NCBI RefSeq assembly: GCF_024139115.2
Contig: NC_085140.1
Location: 459,699,506 to 459,763,505, forward strand
Direction of reading: 5' to 3'
Source of the DNA: Armigeres subalbatus
Lineage: Eukaryota; Arthropoda; Insecta; Diptera; Culicidae
Length of the DNA stretch: 64,000 nucleotides
How positions within the stretch are numbered: the first letter of the stretch is position 1; each line of letters opens with the position of its first letter. Of this stretch, positions 1 through 11,957 are shown in pieces. The translations under genes and the position numbers were made by a program. Under the pieces are notes generated by a model, which did no database searches, was not told where the DNA came from, and saw only the letters and a list, made by a program, of their open reading frames with translations.

Positions 1-520
1 AAACCTGGATTCCGTCAGGAGTGACCTTAAGAGCTCGGCGACCGATCCTCGTAGAGCTTCTGTGTTGTTGGAGTGGTTTTTGTTGGCTATGGAGGAGTGC
101 CAGTGGACCCTAGCCACTGGGGGAGGCTAACGCCGGCCATAGAATGCTGGGATCCGATTCCCCTGCATAAGGAGGTGGATTCTGTGTTTTCCGGATGTGG
201 CGGAAGCGTATGCTGTGCCTTTTTTTTTGGCAAAAAGCCGCCTGCACACGATAGTGAAATGGGAGGACACCCGCTTCGGTGCAGGCAGCCTCAGCAGGTG
301 TAGAAGGAAGAAGTCCGGAGGCTATGCGGAGGTATTGGTTGAAGACTGGGAAGAGTATGCTGACAAGCTTCCGACTACACTAGTCAACTCCAGCCCGTAA
401 AGCAGTCTGCTGTCAATCAACGCTTGGCCAATACGATACCGAGTGGCGCTGTTGTTTGTTCTATGAGGTCTTATAAGTTTTTAACGAGTTTAATCCTTGA
501 TTTGCAGCCGGTTTTGACTG
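1..520. other. Unresolved repeat-like segment at window edge
   Basis: No family could be named. Short open frames exist on the plus strand up to about position 400 (one ends in an acidic stretch at 330-400) but none has a recognisable domain. It borders the decayed LINE that begins near 521, so it may be the unrecognised 3' part of that element or an independent repeat. Treated as non-coding. Confidence 0.3.
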
Positions 521-2000
521 CTAGGAAATAAGGGACGAAAGACAGTCCTCGGAAACAACTAGTTTCCGGATTGGTATCGGCTCCCTATTAATCTTGAGAC
601 TGGGGCCGGAGAGTAGATGTCGCCCGTTGCACATGCCCGTGGATGCTTTTCCTGGCCGACATGGTGAAACCGATCGACGTGGCCCACCGATGAACTGCAC
701 TAACCGCTGCTTGGGTGCGGATACCCGTTCGCGTCGGAGTGATTTCGACGACCACAAGCAGGATGTCGTCCGCATAGACAAAGACGTAGATGTTTTCTGG
801 TAGGCCATTAAAGACTCCGTTCATTGCAACAGAGAAAGGGTCATCGCCAGAACAGACCTTCGCGGTACTCCTGTTTCCTCCTGGTACATCCTGGAGGAAT
901 TGCCAATGAGGATCCGGAAGTACCGGCGGGAGAAAAAGTTGTTCAACAAAAGATAAAATGTTATCGGTCCAAGTGCGGTTGAACGCCTTCGAAATATACA
1001 GAGAAACTAGATGGCGTGTTTCCCGAAGTACGAGTTGGCCCTGTACCCCGGGCGAAAGGCGTGTTGGCAAAAGCCAAATCTTCCGTCAGCTTCAAGTAGG
1101 TTTACCCACCTCTCGACGACCTTTGATACACAGGAGGTCAGCGGAATGAGACGGTAATCAGTGGTGTCGCGGGAGGAGATACTTTTTTTTTGGAATCGGA
1201 ATAACGTGGCTGAGGCGCCACTCTTTGGGAAAGGTTTGATTGGTACAGGCTTGATTTACCAGGTCAAGGAATACTATTTTTGCGGTAGGGAGGAGGGTTT
1301 TCAGCATCGGATACCCTATTCCATGCGAACCAGACTTCCCATTACTTCTGATAAGAGCTAAGGAGGGCTCGGCGATTGAAAAGGGCTAATTTATTGGAAA
1401 AACTATTAGATGGTACTTTAAAGTTCTGAAGCGTCAGGAATCTGGTGGCTATGAGCATTTGAAAATCGGCTGGGTAGTCACTTACTGATGCGAGTAATAC
1501 AAAATATTTCCCAAGTGCATTGGTCACCTCCGACAGGTCAGAGATAGTACGGTCCTGTGAATTGAGGTGAATTGGGAAAGATCTACGCTTGCCACTTAAT
1601 GCATTGACTTTCCCCCATAGCTCGGTGGCGGATTGGGCCGTATTTCCACCAATGGAGAGCTCTTCTTCCGGTCGAGTACTGGTTTAAGAGATGGAATAAC
1701 CGGCGGCGTCAAGGACGACCTTGTAGAAGAAAGCGTTGGCGGGGTGCTTCTTGCTAACGCACGTCGAATGTTGCCATCGAATGATTCCCAGTCTGCGGCA
1801 TCATAACGCCATCGAGGCCTCTTAGTTACAGCGGAAAGATAGGCGTTCGTAGTGACCTGGATTGGGTAGTGATTGCTTCCGTAGAGGTCAGGCAACCTCC
1901 CGAACTCCTACGACTGAGCGATCTTCGCTAATCTCGAGGACATCAAGGGGGATCTCCCGAAGGATCCCTATCGCAGCAGAGTGCAGAGTGGGTATTTGAG
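521..2000 (-). pseudogene. I/Jockey-type non-LTR retrotransposon, ORF2 remnant
   Basis: Read on the minus strand from about 1900 to 521, this is the pol ORF of a LINE. The end of an APE-type endonuclease appears near 1880 (a SNHYPI-like version of the usual SDHYPI motif), followed by the linker to the reverse transcriptase (1340-1620). The RT palm follows, with a preserved catalytic YADDILLVV motif at about 759-790 and the adjoining AMNG..NGLPENIYVF stretch. Such proteins nick genomic DNA and copy their own RNA into the nick. Several frame changes and stops break the reading frame and the N-terminal RT motifs are lost, so it is dead. The motif style suggests the I clade (for example MosquI-like) rather than RTE, but the clade call is inference. 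Confidence 0.75.
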
Positions 2001-2399
2001 CCTACCTTATATATTCACTTGTATTTCCCTCCGATGGACCAATCCAGAGCAGCGGAGGAAACTCGGTTAACCTCTTGGAGGGCAATGAACCAGGGTAATC
2101 TGTTATTCGTCAACAGTTCTATGTTTGGGCAAGTTGTTCCAAAAACCATTGATGTTCCACCGAAGGCAAAAATTGACCTCCAGTGAATACGTAGAAGTTT
2201 GAAAGGAGACGGGAGTATTGCCTGATTCCGGCTAATTGCGGCTCTTGCAAACGCTATATAGTGAATAGACCAACCAACCGTATATGGTTCAAAACACTTT
2301 TTTTTTCAAAAACTTGTAGCGAGGAAATCGTTTAAGAATTACTATATGGAAAGTTGGCTAATGTTTTTCGATTATCGTGTACAGTGTAATGGTGGGCTG
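2001..2399. other. No recognisable feature
   Basis: Non-coding sequence between the minus-strand LINE remnant and the leader of the family-A LINE. No ORF, inverted repeat or tandem repeat stood out. The upstream end of the endonuclease region of the first LINE may extend in here in a form too decayed to read. Confidence 0.3.
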
Positions 2400-2949
2400 C
2401 GAAATGGTGAGTTGACATCTGGGAAGGGGCGCCTAACATAAGTCTGGTCCTCACAAGTTCCAATACTCACGCTTCCACGGGTCTTCCGATGACAATTGAC
2501 CGCCAGCTACGGGTTGCGTACTTACCTGGTAGTGCAGCCTGGGCACTGTTGTCCTTCTGACATCAGCTAGAGTGAGAGGGTGCATCCTGTGGGGTCTGCC
2601 CAGGATGTGGTGGGGTTCGACAGTGGGCTCTGTTGAACTTCTATAAAAAGCTGCATGTGTCCCCAAGCAGGCCCTATCAAAGCGACCGTGTGCCGCTCAA
2701 AGCGCACTAGCCTAGTCCTGGTGTTGGGTGGGACTTTAAACAAATTTGACCCGACTGATCGAGCGTCTGTCCACCAAGGAGGTGCGGCTCCAACAGCGTC
2801 TGTTCTGGCATCCAGCGGCTGAGTATGAAATGCTATTCCCCGGAAGCTATACCTAAGATGGCAGCCCCATCCCGGTGGATAGGGAATCTTGGGCCAACAA
2901 CCTACTGTTTCAGAAACATCAATTTGTTCGAGAATCCGATAATGTTTGA

Positions 2950-4008
2950 ATACGGACTGATTTTACGGCGACGACTCTTAGCGCGAAACAACGGACACGA
3001 ATAGGAACATGGAAGGTTTTAACCCTAGCCCAGCAGGGTAAATTGGCACAACTTGCCAATGAGGCACGCCGCATGAAGCTTGAGATCCTGGGACTGAGTG
3101 AAGTCCGTTGGCCAAACTTTGGAGAACACAGAACGCCGTCGGGACAAGTTCTGCTATACTCTGGTTTACGAGGTGAACACGCTCCCCTGCATCGCGGAGT
3201 TGGCTTCCTACTAAGCGCTCAGGCACACTCTGCGCTTATGAAGTGGGAACCTATAAGTGAAAGGATAATCGTTGCCAGATTTAGAACACGGGTCCGAAAC
3301 CTTACTATAATCCAATGTTATGCGCCAACCGATGCTGCCGATCTGCAAGACAAAGAGAACTTCTACAGTCAACTCAATGCCGTCGTAGATAGAATTCCGA
3401 AGGGTGATATCAAGATCTGTTTGGGCGACTTCAATGCGAAGATCGGATCCGACAACTCGAACCATGAGCGCATTATGGGACGCCATGGTATCGGAGAAAT
3501 GAGCGAAAACGGAGAGCTGTTCGCAGAATTTCGTGGTAATAACGACATGGTGATCGGGGGATCGCTCTTCCCTCATCGACCGGTTCACAAGGTCACGTGG
3601 GTCTCCCGTGACGTCCTGACAGAAAATCAATTCGACCACATCTGCATCAGGCGAAAATGGAAACGGAGCCTTCTTGATGTACGGAATAAACGTAGTGCCG
3701 ATATCTTGTCTGATCATCACCTCCTCATCGGCGTAATACGCCTGCGCATTGCGCGGATTCGTCGGCAGGAGGAAAGAGTTGGACGACGATTCAACACACG
3801 CCGACTGGAAGATGCCACGGTGAAACGGTCCTTCGTTGAAGAACTGGAGACGCGTGCTGCAGATATTCCGGAATGTGGCAGCGTGGAAGACCAATGGACC
3901 GCCATCAAGAATGCCTTCATGCCAACCAGCGAGAACAATCTGGGTGAACTGCGCACCCAGAGAAAACAATGGATCACCGATGAGACCTGCAGGAAGATAG
4001 AGGAGTGA
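2950..4008 (+). pseudogene. Family A LINE: APE-type endonuclease domain
   Basis: The open frame runs from just after a TGA near 2944 to a TGA at 4006-4008. It begins with a RIGTWKVLTLA segment that resembles the usual IGTWNVRTL start of these proteins. It then shows the AP-endonuclease-like landmarks in order: LGLSEVRW (metal-binding E), a CYAPT motif, GDFNAKIG (catalytic D and N), an NQFDHI motif and SDHHLL (catalytic D and H). The fold nicks the DNA target for target-primed reverse transcription. The residues expected to bind metal all look present. The reading frame continues unchanged after the TGA into the RT linker, so the stop is most simply a CGA-to-TGA change. Confidence 0.8.
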
Positions 4009-5252
4009 AGAGAAGCCGAAGCAGCGATAGAGCGATCGAAAATCAGAGGAGCCAAAGTCTTAGCCCGTCAACGATACGCGGCTCTTGAGAAGGAAGTAAA
4101 ACGCTCATGTCGACGGGACAAGCGAGCGTGGGCAGACTCTCTGGCCGACGAAGGAGAGAGAGCCGCCGCAACCGGGGACATTCGCCTCCTCTACGATATC
4201 TCACGACGATTAAGCGGGGCAAAGATGAATGCAATGATGCCTGTGAAAGAGGAAACGCGGTTCGAGCACTTCGAACAACTTTTTCAAGTTCCAGCCAGAC
4301 AATCACCACCTCGGCATGATCTGCCTAGGATCCGACGTATAACACGCGTCAATACCGAAGCTCCATCACTGCTAGAGATTCAAACAGCCATCCAAAGCAT
4401 GAAATCGAATAAAGCCCCAGGGGTCGACCGCATATCAGCCGAGATGCTCAAAACTGACCCCATGACATCCGCTCAACTACTGCATCGTTTATTTCGTAAT
4501 ATCTGGGACACCGCAACTTTCCCGGTCGACTGGATGCAAGGTATCTTAGTGAAGGTGCCCAAAAAGGGTGACGCATTATGTTGCTGTGTACCGTTCTCAA
4601 AGTTCTGTGCAAAATTATCCTAGCCCGGATTCAGGAGAAGATCGATGCGACTCTCCGGCGGCAGCAGGCCGGTTTCCGTGCCGGAAGATCCTGTGTGGAC
4701 CATATTGTCACGCTCCGCATAATTCTGGAGCAGGTCAACGAATTCCAAGAGTCCCTTTACTTATTCATTGACTACGAAAAAGCTTTTGACCGTCTCAATC
4801 ACGAGAATATGTGGTGCGCCCTGAGACGCAAGGGGGTTCCTGAGAAAATCATCGGCCTCATCGAAGCACAGTGCGAGGCCTTTTCGTGTAGAGTGCTGCA
4901 CAATGGGGTCCTGTCCGACCCTATCCGGGTCGTAGCTGGTGTGAGGCAAGAATGTATTCTTTTACCGTTACTGTTTCTCATCGTAATCGATGAGATTCTG
5001 GTAGATGCGATTGATCGCGTACCAAACCGCGGGCTGTTATGGCAGCCTATAACCATGGAGCACCTAAATGATTTCGAATTGGCTGATGACGTTGCACTCC
5101 TCGCGCAACGGCGCTCTGATATGCAGAGTAAGCTCAACGATCTTGCCGAGCGCTCCTTTTCGGCAGGTTTAGTCAGCAAAACCAAATCGTTGTTGGATGT
5201 AAACACGGTGACTCCTTTCAGTTTCACACTAGCCGGGCAACCAGTGGAGAAT
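4009..5252 (+). pseudogene. Family A LINE: reverse transcriptase domain, frameshifted
   Basis: Directly downstream of the TGA at 4006 and in the same frame comes a charged helical linker, then the RT start (MKSNKAPGVDRISAEML, about 4399-4450) and a DWMQGILVKVPKKGD motif. At about 4575 a small deletion shifts the frame. The sister fragment at 45416-45570 keeps a DNWRGIKVL segment at this point that is missing here. The second frame (4578 onward) carries QAGFRAGRS, the catalytic IDYEKAFD, and the active-site LADDVALLAQ at about 5079-5108. The last residue block is cut at 5252, so thumb and C-terminus are absent. Inactive. Confidence 0.8.
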
Positions 5253-5303
5253 GAATTTATTTTGAGCTTTTTAGTGGAATGTTTTCACCATCACCTGTCA
5301 TAG

Positions 5304-5363
5304 GTACCGCTGTCTGACGCCATTTGGCTACCAAGATATTGGAAGCTTTCAACATTCTCCACT
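5304..5363 (-). repeat. Inverted 60-bp piece of family A LINE
   Basis: Reverse-complemented, this stretch begins with the CAGTGGAGAATG that also ends the forward element (5237-5248) and then continues the protein frame as VESFQYLGSQMASDSGT, the sequence expected just after the break. It is flanked on both sides by the 11-bp direct repeat CACCTGTCATA (5290-5300 and 5364-5374), the end sequence of the adjacent MITE. Confidence 0.75.
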
Positions 5364-5573
5364 GCACCTGTCATAAGACGAGTTTATACAATCCATTGAA
5401 TTGTATCTTGACAGGTACGTATTTCGACCTCAACAGTAAGGCCGTCTTCAAGTCGAGTCAAGTACGAGACGCTGAAGACGGTCTTACTTTTGAGGTCGAA
5501 ATACGTATCTGTCAAGATACAATTAAGTGGTGGAATTCAATGGGATTGTATAAACTCGTCTTATGACAGGTGG
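5364..5573. mobile_element. Palindromic MITE
   Basis: The two halves are reverse complements. The left end CACCTGTCATAAGACGAGTTT mirrors the right end AAACTCGTCTTATGACAGGTG, and the interior GTATTTCGACCTCAAC block mirrors the GAGGTCGAAATAC block. There is no coding capacity. A right-half relative lies at 26560-26610, and a TIR-only fragment (TTGTCATAAGACGAGTT) near 62181. The superfamily is not assigned because no target duplication is clear. Confidence 0.7.
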
Positions 5574-5944
5574 TTTGAAAGTTAGTTCGTTAGTTAATTT
5601 TACCGAATAGATAAGAACTATATTTCCCGTCCAAATTGCAAAACATGATTTGTCAAGAATTTATGTTGATTAAGGACTAATATACCTTTTTCATGGGTGT
5701 AGTCAATCTCGTGTTTTGAAGTTGGTTTTAATGCCTGTTTTTGTCAATCAAGCTACATACGCAAATCAATAAAAGAACGAGCAAATAGAATGAAATAGAT
5801 TCTAATTGATTAAATTGAATGGTTTAAAGAGGAGGCCAAAATAATTTCAACGTTCATGGATAGGTATTGAAGAAAAAAAATTACCATAAACTAACGGATG
5901 GCGTATGCAAAGCCCGTGCAATGCCTCGTTCAATTTATCCGACA
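5574..5944. other. AT-rich non-coding DNA
   Basis: No gene, repeat or inverted repeat recognised. Confidence 0.4.
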
Positions 5945-6233
5945 CTTCTTCTTCTTCTTATTGGCATTACATCCCCACACTGGGACAGAGCCGCCTCGCA
6001 GCTTAGTGTTCATTGAGCACTTCCACAGTTATTAACTGCGAGGTTTCTAAGCCAGTTTACCATTTTGCATTCGTATATCATGAGGCTAACATGATGATAC
6101 ATTTTATGCCCAGGGAAGTCGAGACAATTTCCAATCCGAAAATTGCCTAGACCGGCACCGGGAATCGAACCCAGCCACCCTCAGCATGGTCTTGCTTTGT
6201 AGCCGCGCGTCTTACCGCACGGCTAAGGAGGGC
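5945..6233 (-). mobile_element. Feilai SINE, full length
   Basis: Read on the minus strand it starts with a tRNA-like head, an A-box-like TAGCCGTGCGG at 6215-6225 and a B-box GGTTCGATTCC at 6161-6171. It ends with GATGTAATGCCAATAAGAAGAAG-type triplet repeats at the left edge. This is the internal RNA polymerase III promoter and tail arrangement of the Aedes SINE Feilai, whose sequence I recognise. It has no protein and needs LINE machinery in trans. A truncated copy lies at 31759, another full copy at 47688 and a fragment at 15090. No target duplication is obvious. Confidence 0.85.
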
Positions 6234-7879
6234 CCACCTTTCCATATTTTCAAAACATGTATTCTATTATCAGCTTTCCACTAAAATATTTCCAAAGATC
6301 CATGTAAGCTTCCTTCGCATCGACAAGTCCATTCTCACGCCCCTGTTCAATAAGCGATTGCCCCTTTTAGCTTGTACGGAATTCCCTAAACCACTCTGCG
6401 CTACACAGAGCAATGCGGTTCCTTCCATTATTCTCCCCTTTTATACAAAAGAAGCAAATTTAAATCTGAATTTGATTTCAACAAGCCTACTTACAACCTA
6501 CCAAACTGGAAACAACTTCATTTTTCATCTTCCCCTTCCGCCCGATCCTTTCTTTCGCAACAAAAAGCAGCGACATTTGGCTTGCTGCGATAAGGGCTGC
6601 GTTGCGTTGTGTCGTCATCGCCTCAGGTATTTGCAAACGCTGGTCACTTTGATGGACTTTCGGTTGGCTTTGCTTACCCGCCCAAATCCAAGCCAAGCGT
6701 GGTCGAATATTTATTAGATCCCAAAATTTTGTATTACAATATCGGGCGGAAATTGAAAAGGAAGGTTTTTTCCTGCTCCACGTGACCCGCTCTTGATAGT
6801 ACGACGACGATGACGCCGGCGTTCGACAAAGGCCCTTTGCTTTGCATCGTGCGTTGGATGAAAGGGTAAGCCTCGCTTTCGCCGTGTCCGTTCACCGCGC
6901 GGTGACCGCCGTCCGTCCACACACGTAGACGTAAGTAACTGAACGGTGAATCGAATTCAATTTCGAGTCGTTTGCCGAATATTTACATTTCGGCTGGTAT
7001 GGAATCGACATTTCGGATGCATGGCCGGCGCTGGCTGATCCCTTCTGTTTCGATGGTAATATGGATGATAATACGGTTCCGTTCCGCTGGGCCAACTGAG
7101 AGCACGCATCGCATTCGCTGGAAGGATGCTTGTTTCAGGCCGAATCGATTGGCAAAAGAATTTCATTAAAACTAATTGATGGGTACACATAAAATGTATG
7201 CTTTATGCTTCGGATGTATCGATTTTGCATATAAATAATATATAATCAAATGTTAATCCCTGCTCGAGAGTGGAAACATGTCCCTAGCGAAACGGTCTGA
7301 TAAGCTTGCCAGAGGGATAGACTGAAAGGACAAACGTTGTTCTTCTTCGAATAAGAGTCATCAGTTTTGCCGAATTAGGAGTCGCAAACGAAATATGAAG
7401 CACACTTGTCTCTTTCCGTATGGTAATGCGTGTTTCCGACAGGCCGAAGTGACAACTTCAACATTCAAATTAGTACTCAGATGGAGGGTGAACTCGAATG
7501 TTCAGATTTTTAATGGTTGTATGGTTCATGTTCATAGCGGAATGGCGAGGCGAAACTGTATCATTTAGCGAAAAAATCAATGGTTGCCTTCTTAAGAAAT
7601 TATTCAGAAGGGGCTTCTGAAATTTATTATTATGGAAAATTCAGAATATCGTGAAACTCAGTTCAGAAACTCAGTGATATTGCGGAAAGAACAAATAGTT
7701 TTGAATGAAAACGCCATGGAAAACTGGTAATTGCCTACAAAGACAATTGCAGTGATCAGATCGAATTCATAATAAGCTTAAAAGGGGCCCTACCCCTACG
7801 TTTAATCGTGCAGTGCCTGTGTGGTGCGCAGAACCAGCAAAAGAGAGTAGAAATTAAATTAATTCCTCCCCATCTGCCA
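6234..7879. other. Mostly unique DNA, GC-richer 6600-7150
   Basis: No gene assigned. The block 6600-7150 is clearly richer in GC than its surroundings and holds overlapping short frames on both strands with no domain. It includes a perfect 14-bp palindrome TCACCGCGCGGTGA at 6892-6905. It lies upstream of the possible signal-peptide exon at 7880, so it could be promoter or 5' untranslated sequence; this is speculation. Confidence 0.3.
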
Positions 7880-7945
7880 ATGGATGCGAACTTTCAGCGA
7901 TTTATGGTGGTCCTTGTTCTGGCGCTTAATTTTTGTCTTCGTGCG
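7880..7945 (+). CDS. Candidate first coding exon: signal peptide of a secreted protein
   Basis: ATG at 7880 opens 22 codons (MDANFQRFMVVLVLALNFCL then RA) followed at once by a GTAGGT 5' splice site at 7946 in phase 0. The peptide has the layout of a secretory signal: a short N-terminal part with one arginine, a hydrophobic core VVLVLAL, and a small residue at the end. First coding exons carrying only the signal peptide are common in secreted insect proteins. No second exon was found, and the remaining frame stops within 30 nt after the donor, as expected for an intron. It could be chance, because short hydrophobic frames are not rare. Confidence 0.3.
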
Positions 7946-10890
7946 GTAGGTATAGGTTGGCTGTACCAATAATAGAGGGAATGGGAGAAACGTTTTGCTA
8001 TTTATATTTTTTTAAATCAAGTGCTCAACCTTTTCTGTATTTTAAACAAAACTGCATGTAATAATAGAATAGCATATTTAAGAAGCAATTATGCGGTTTG
8101 AATAATTTGTATTGCTTTGAGGAGGAAATTATATACGACTTTGATTACAGGTACATTTACCCTGTTACCTGAATAAAAACAGCTTTAGGTTAAACAAATG
8201 CGCAGAATGCGATACAATCATATGTTTTGGTTAAATAGTGTGATTATCGGTTTGATTTATTGGGTGACTTTATTTACATAACATGAAATTACATTTCTCT
8301 ACAAAAAGTAGGGTGACCAGATAATACTCGAAAGGAGGACATGTACACCATTTACAAGAGAAATCAAAAATACTTCGAAAATTCAAAAACTCTTGATCTT
8401 ATTGAACTTTGAGAAAACTAAATAAAGCAAAGTTTCGCTTTAATTATGTATAAATATGTATGAGTTCATCGGAGTGAAACAATTACATGTGAGGATCACA
8501 GCATAAAAACAAACAAATAACATACGTTGATTGAAGCAAGCTTGTTTCTGATTTTTATATTATCCATATAAAATAGTGAAAACCTCAAAGCATCCATGAA
8601 CTTAGGAGAAATGGTCTGATATGCATTTTAGAATGTCATCATTATGATAACTAAAGCTTTATCAGTGGAACGTATTTATTAATGCTCTTTTGTACTCAAA
8701 AGGCCTTTTTATCATTCGACCACATAACCTATTGATCCATGATAAAATAAATTGTTCCAATATATATTCGATATATTCAGAATTTTTTTATATTTTTGTC
8801 TACCTCCCTCCGCATTGAATAAATAGCTCAACTAAACGGTACAGTCAGCACAAGATTTTGGAATCCATCCCAGCTCCACTACGCAATCAACATAAGCAAA
8901 ATAAAATCGTGTGTGAAAGTGGATACCGAAATTGAATCGAAATCATATGACAACAAAATAAAAGAAAAATAGCATCGTTCTATCTAGTGCGGCCTTCATG
9001 GCCTGCCTTCGTTTTGTCGTGTCAACAATGCCGAAATTGGAAAACTTCATCATCAGGGCTACTCTGATCGGATCCGCACCGCACCGCAATCGAACAACGA
9101 AGGGAAAATGTTATCCAAATAGACGCAAACACATGCCAATTTTATGTAAATTGAGACACATTGCTCGTTTCGAACTTGGAACTTCCGAGTGGAGAGTTGG
9201 AGAGTCAAAGGGACAGTCGATTTCATTTTTTTTTCTGTTAGGGAAACACGACACACGAAGTATCCAATAAATTGATTTTTTTCTGGTGAGAAACAGGGCA
9301 TGGGAAGATGCCAGAATCAATTTAATGCAGAATTTGTGTACTTATGCTAAACTTTTCCGTTCGACCGTAGGACACTAAAAGGTTCTGGCTATATTTTGTG
9401 GGGTATTAAAGGAAAATAGTGTTTAAGTATGCTTGATCGCACACGCCTTTTTTGATGATGCCTAAAATGAACAAGTTCATTGAAAATTCTAACCCTTGGC
9501 ATGCAAATGGAAATTCTTTATACATTCAAAATTATTTTAAGCCTTTGCATTCGTAAAGTTTTCATTCTACAAAGGTTTCCGCCTCACCAAACAACTTCTA
9601 TCGCACTGTGGCAATTGTCCTCAACAAGAGGGCAGCTTAACACTTACTGGTTGAACACCATCCATGAAAACGAAGAGGGAGCGAAAAGCCAGACCGAAAT
9701 CACCCTCAGTGGATTTGAGCGTGGTCAATGAAAAATTTTCAACGTGTCGTCGGGGAAGAAATATTTCTCGCTTCAATGATCTTTTTACCCACCGTGCCAA
9801 ACATTTACGACAAGTGGAATTTCATTGGATTTAAATTCAGTTGAGAAGTCCGCAGCTTCCCCCTAGATGATGTACACTATGGGAAACATTCCTGGGAAGG
9901 AGTGTTCCATCAAATTTGGACGGTTTACGGAAAAATGCAATCCAAATGGCCGTAACCAAAAATCATAAATTGAGTTGAGCTCCTCTTCACCACGTGATGT
10001 AATTTGCGTTCAGCTTATTACCAGAAAGGATAGATACCTACATATTAGCTTTTTTAGGTGGGCAGGTAATGCACCCTGCTGCAATTTGCAAAGGAGGTAA
10101 AAATCAATTCCAGGAAGCTAGATAAGCAAGTGGCTCTGCTGTAAAAAAGGCAAAAGGTCCTTTTGCGGCACCAGCCGATGGCGATGGTTAGGAGTTTTTT
10201 TTATGGTCACTTCAATGTTATTTTTCGCTTCCTTTCTATATTCTTTTTGGTCTGGCCCGCGCACCGCGCTAGCTCAGAGGGAGTTTGAGTTTGGATCAAA
10301 GTAGTCCAGGACGAAACGGGATAAAAAAGTGCCAACTATGGAGGAAGGTGTTTTTGACTTCAGTTTACAACTCTATGCTGCGAAGAGTATACAGTCAGTG
10401 GCCGGTAGCCTCAATGTTGGGATAAGCTTCTTGGAAATGCTGATTAGCAGGTTTCTACTAAATAGGTGTTCCTTCTTTTTCACGAAGATAAGACAAACAT
10501 TCTTTTGGAGTGGCCTTGTCGTAAATTAATTTATATGAGGTCAAGTTTCATCTGTTCCATTCGAATATTGTGTGCTGGTTCGTAGTGGTATTTAAATGGT
10601 CGTCCTAGGTTTGATTTTGATTATTTAATGAAATGTATTAAACACGATTCTTTATCATTAATAGGACCTGATGAAGTCTTTCAGTTGCTTGAGGGCAGAG
10701 CATAAAATAGTTACCACCATAAAGGAACTTCGGCCTGAATTTTGACAAACGTCGCATGATTATTCAAAACATAGAATAACTTACTCAGTTTCCCTTTTCA
10801 AGGACTAGCTCTCATGATTGGTACTGAGCAGGGATCGTAATGCTCACTCAATCTCAGGAGCACAGGATGCTTCCTCACGACAATGCACAA
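7946..10890. other. AT-rich non-coding DNA without recognised features
   Basis: Short open frames at 8998-9270, 9480-9731 and 10329-10529 show no domain, no codon-usage contrast and no splice context, and are taken as chance. The end of the stretch (10829-10870) contains GCTCACTCAATCTC.GGAGCACA, a segment of repeat R that recurs at 44293-44330. Confidence 0.4.
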
Positions 10891-11853
10891 TGGTCGGATT
10901 CGTCGAATTTCACGACATAAATCGATAAGTCGAAAACCATTGGTGCTAGAGTTTTGACGTCTTCAGAAGAAATGATCTGCAAGAAGAGATCTATTTTTGG
11001 TGTAGGCTGTCATTAGGGTGGCCCTTCGGTGAAATTTTTTGGGAAATGTATTTTTTTACCCTTTTGAGTTAGGAGTTTATATAATTCTACAAAGTTGTAG
11101 AGAATTTAATTGTAAGCATTTTTGCTTAATGAACATTTATTTTATCTCATATGGGTAATGTTTTATGACAAAATTGCTAAATTAAGATAGGGTGGTTTGA
11201 TACAAAAGGGTGGGTGGTTTAGGATAGGGTGGTTTCATACAAAAACCAATATGATTATCAAACAAAAGTGGACAAACATGGACAAATGAAATACCATGGA
11301 TTTGATGGGCCTGAATGTATACTTTTAGATTACGATTGAAATTTTTGCTAATATTTGCTACTAGCTGCAACAGAATGCTCAGAAAAATATCACTTTTTCA
11401 TGAAAAAACGCTTATAGTATGCTTGAAAATGAAGCTATCAACCATCTTATGTAACCAAAAGATGCGCCATCCAAAGACCGTGCGGCGGTGCAAAGACAGT
11501 TTTTGAAAATATTCTGAATTGATGAAAGTAGATGCTAAAAACTATTTTTTTCGGGACCACCCTATCTAAATTTAGCAATAAAACATCACCTATATGAGAT
11601 AAAATAAATGTTAATTAAGCAAAAATGCTTAGAATTAAATTCTCTGCAACTTTGTAGAATTATATGAACTCCTAACTCAAAAGGGTAAAAAAATACATTT
11701 CCCAAAAAAATTCACCGAAGGGCCACCCTAATGACAACCTACACCAAAAATAGATCTCTTCTTGTAGATCATTTCTTCTGAAGACGTCAAAACTCTAGCA
11801 CTGATGGTTTTCGAGTTATCGATTTATGTCGTGAAATTTGACGAATCCGACCA
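10891..11853. mobile_element. Foldback element with ~300-bp inverted arms
   Basis: The left arm (10891 to about 11196) begins TGGTCGGATTCGTC. It is matched in reverse complement by the right arm (about 11558 to 11853), which ends GACGAATCCGACCA. The arms agree over nearly their whole length with scattered substitutions. The core of about 360 bp contains repeated GGGTGGTTT motifs and no transposase. The element lies inside or beside repeat R. No convincing target duplication was found, so the superfamily is unknown. Confidence 0.8.
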
Positions 11854-11957
11854 AACATTCTGGAAAGTGATAACCATTTTTTGCTCACTTCGATTGCCGC
11901 CAATAGTTGGTTTGCTCTTTTTTTTCGAATCTTTTCGTGGCATCATCGATGCAAAGT

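Larger units (their letters stand above)
2400..5252 (+). mobile_element. RTE-like LINE, family A, 3'-broken copy
   Basis: A non-LTR retrotransposon with a GC-richer leader (about 2400-2940), an endonuclease domain and a reverse transcriptase domain in one original frame. The leader segment around 2785-2920 recurs at 40268-40400, and the RT segment 4480-4620 recurs at 45416-45570, so the window holds three pieces of this family. The copy stops abruptly at 5252 inside the RT C-terminal part; a piece of what should come next lies inverted at 5304-5363. Clade is inferred from the GDFNAKIG endonuclease motif, the single-ORF layout and the overall sequence style. Confidence 0.8.

Noticed and set aside
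4006..4008. Selenocysteine or programmed readthrough at the TGA
   Set aside because: No structural element was seen and the LINE copy is otherwise decayed; kept only as a comparison with family B.
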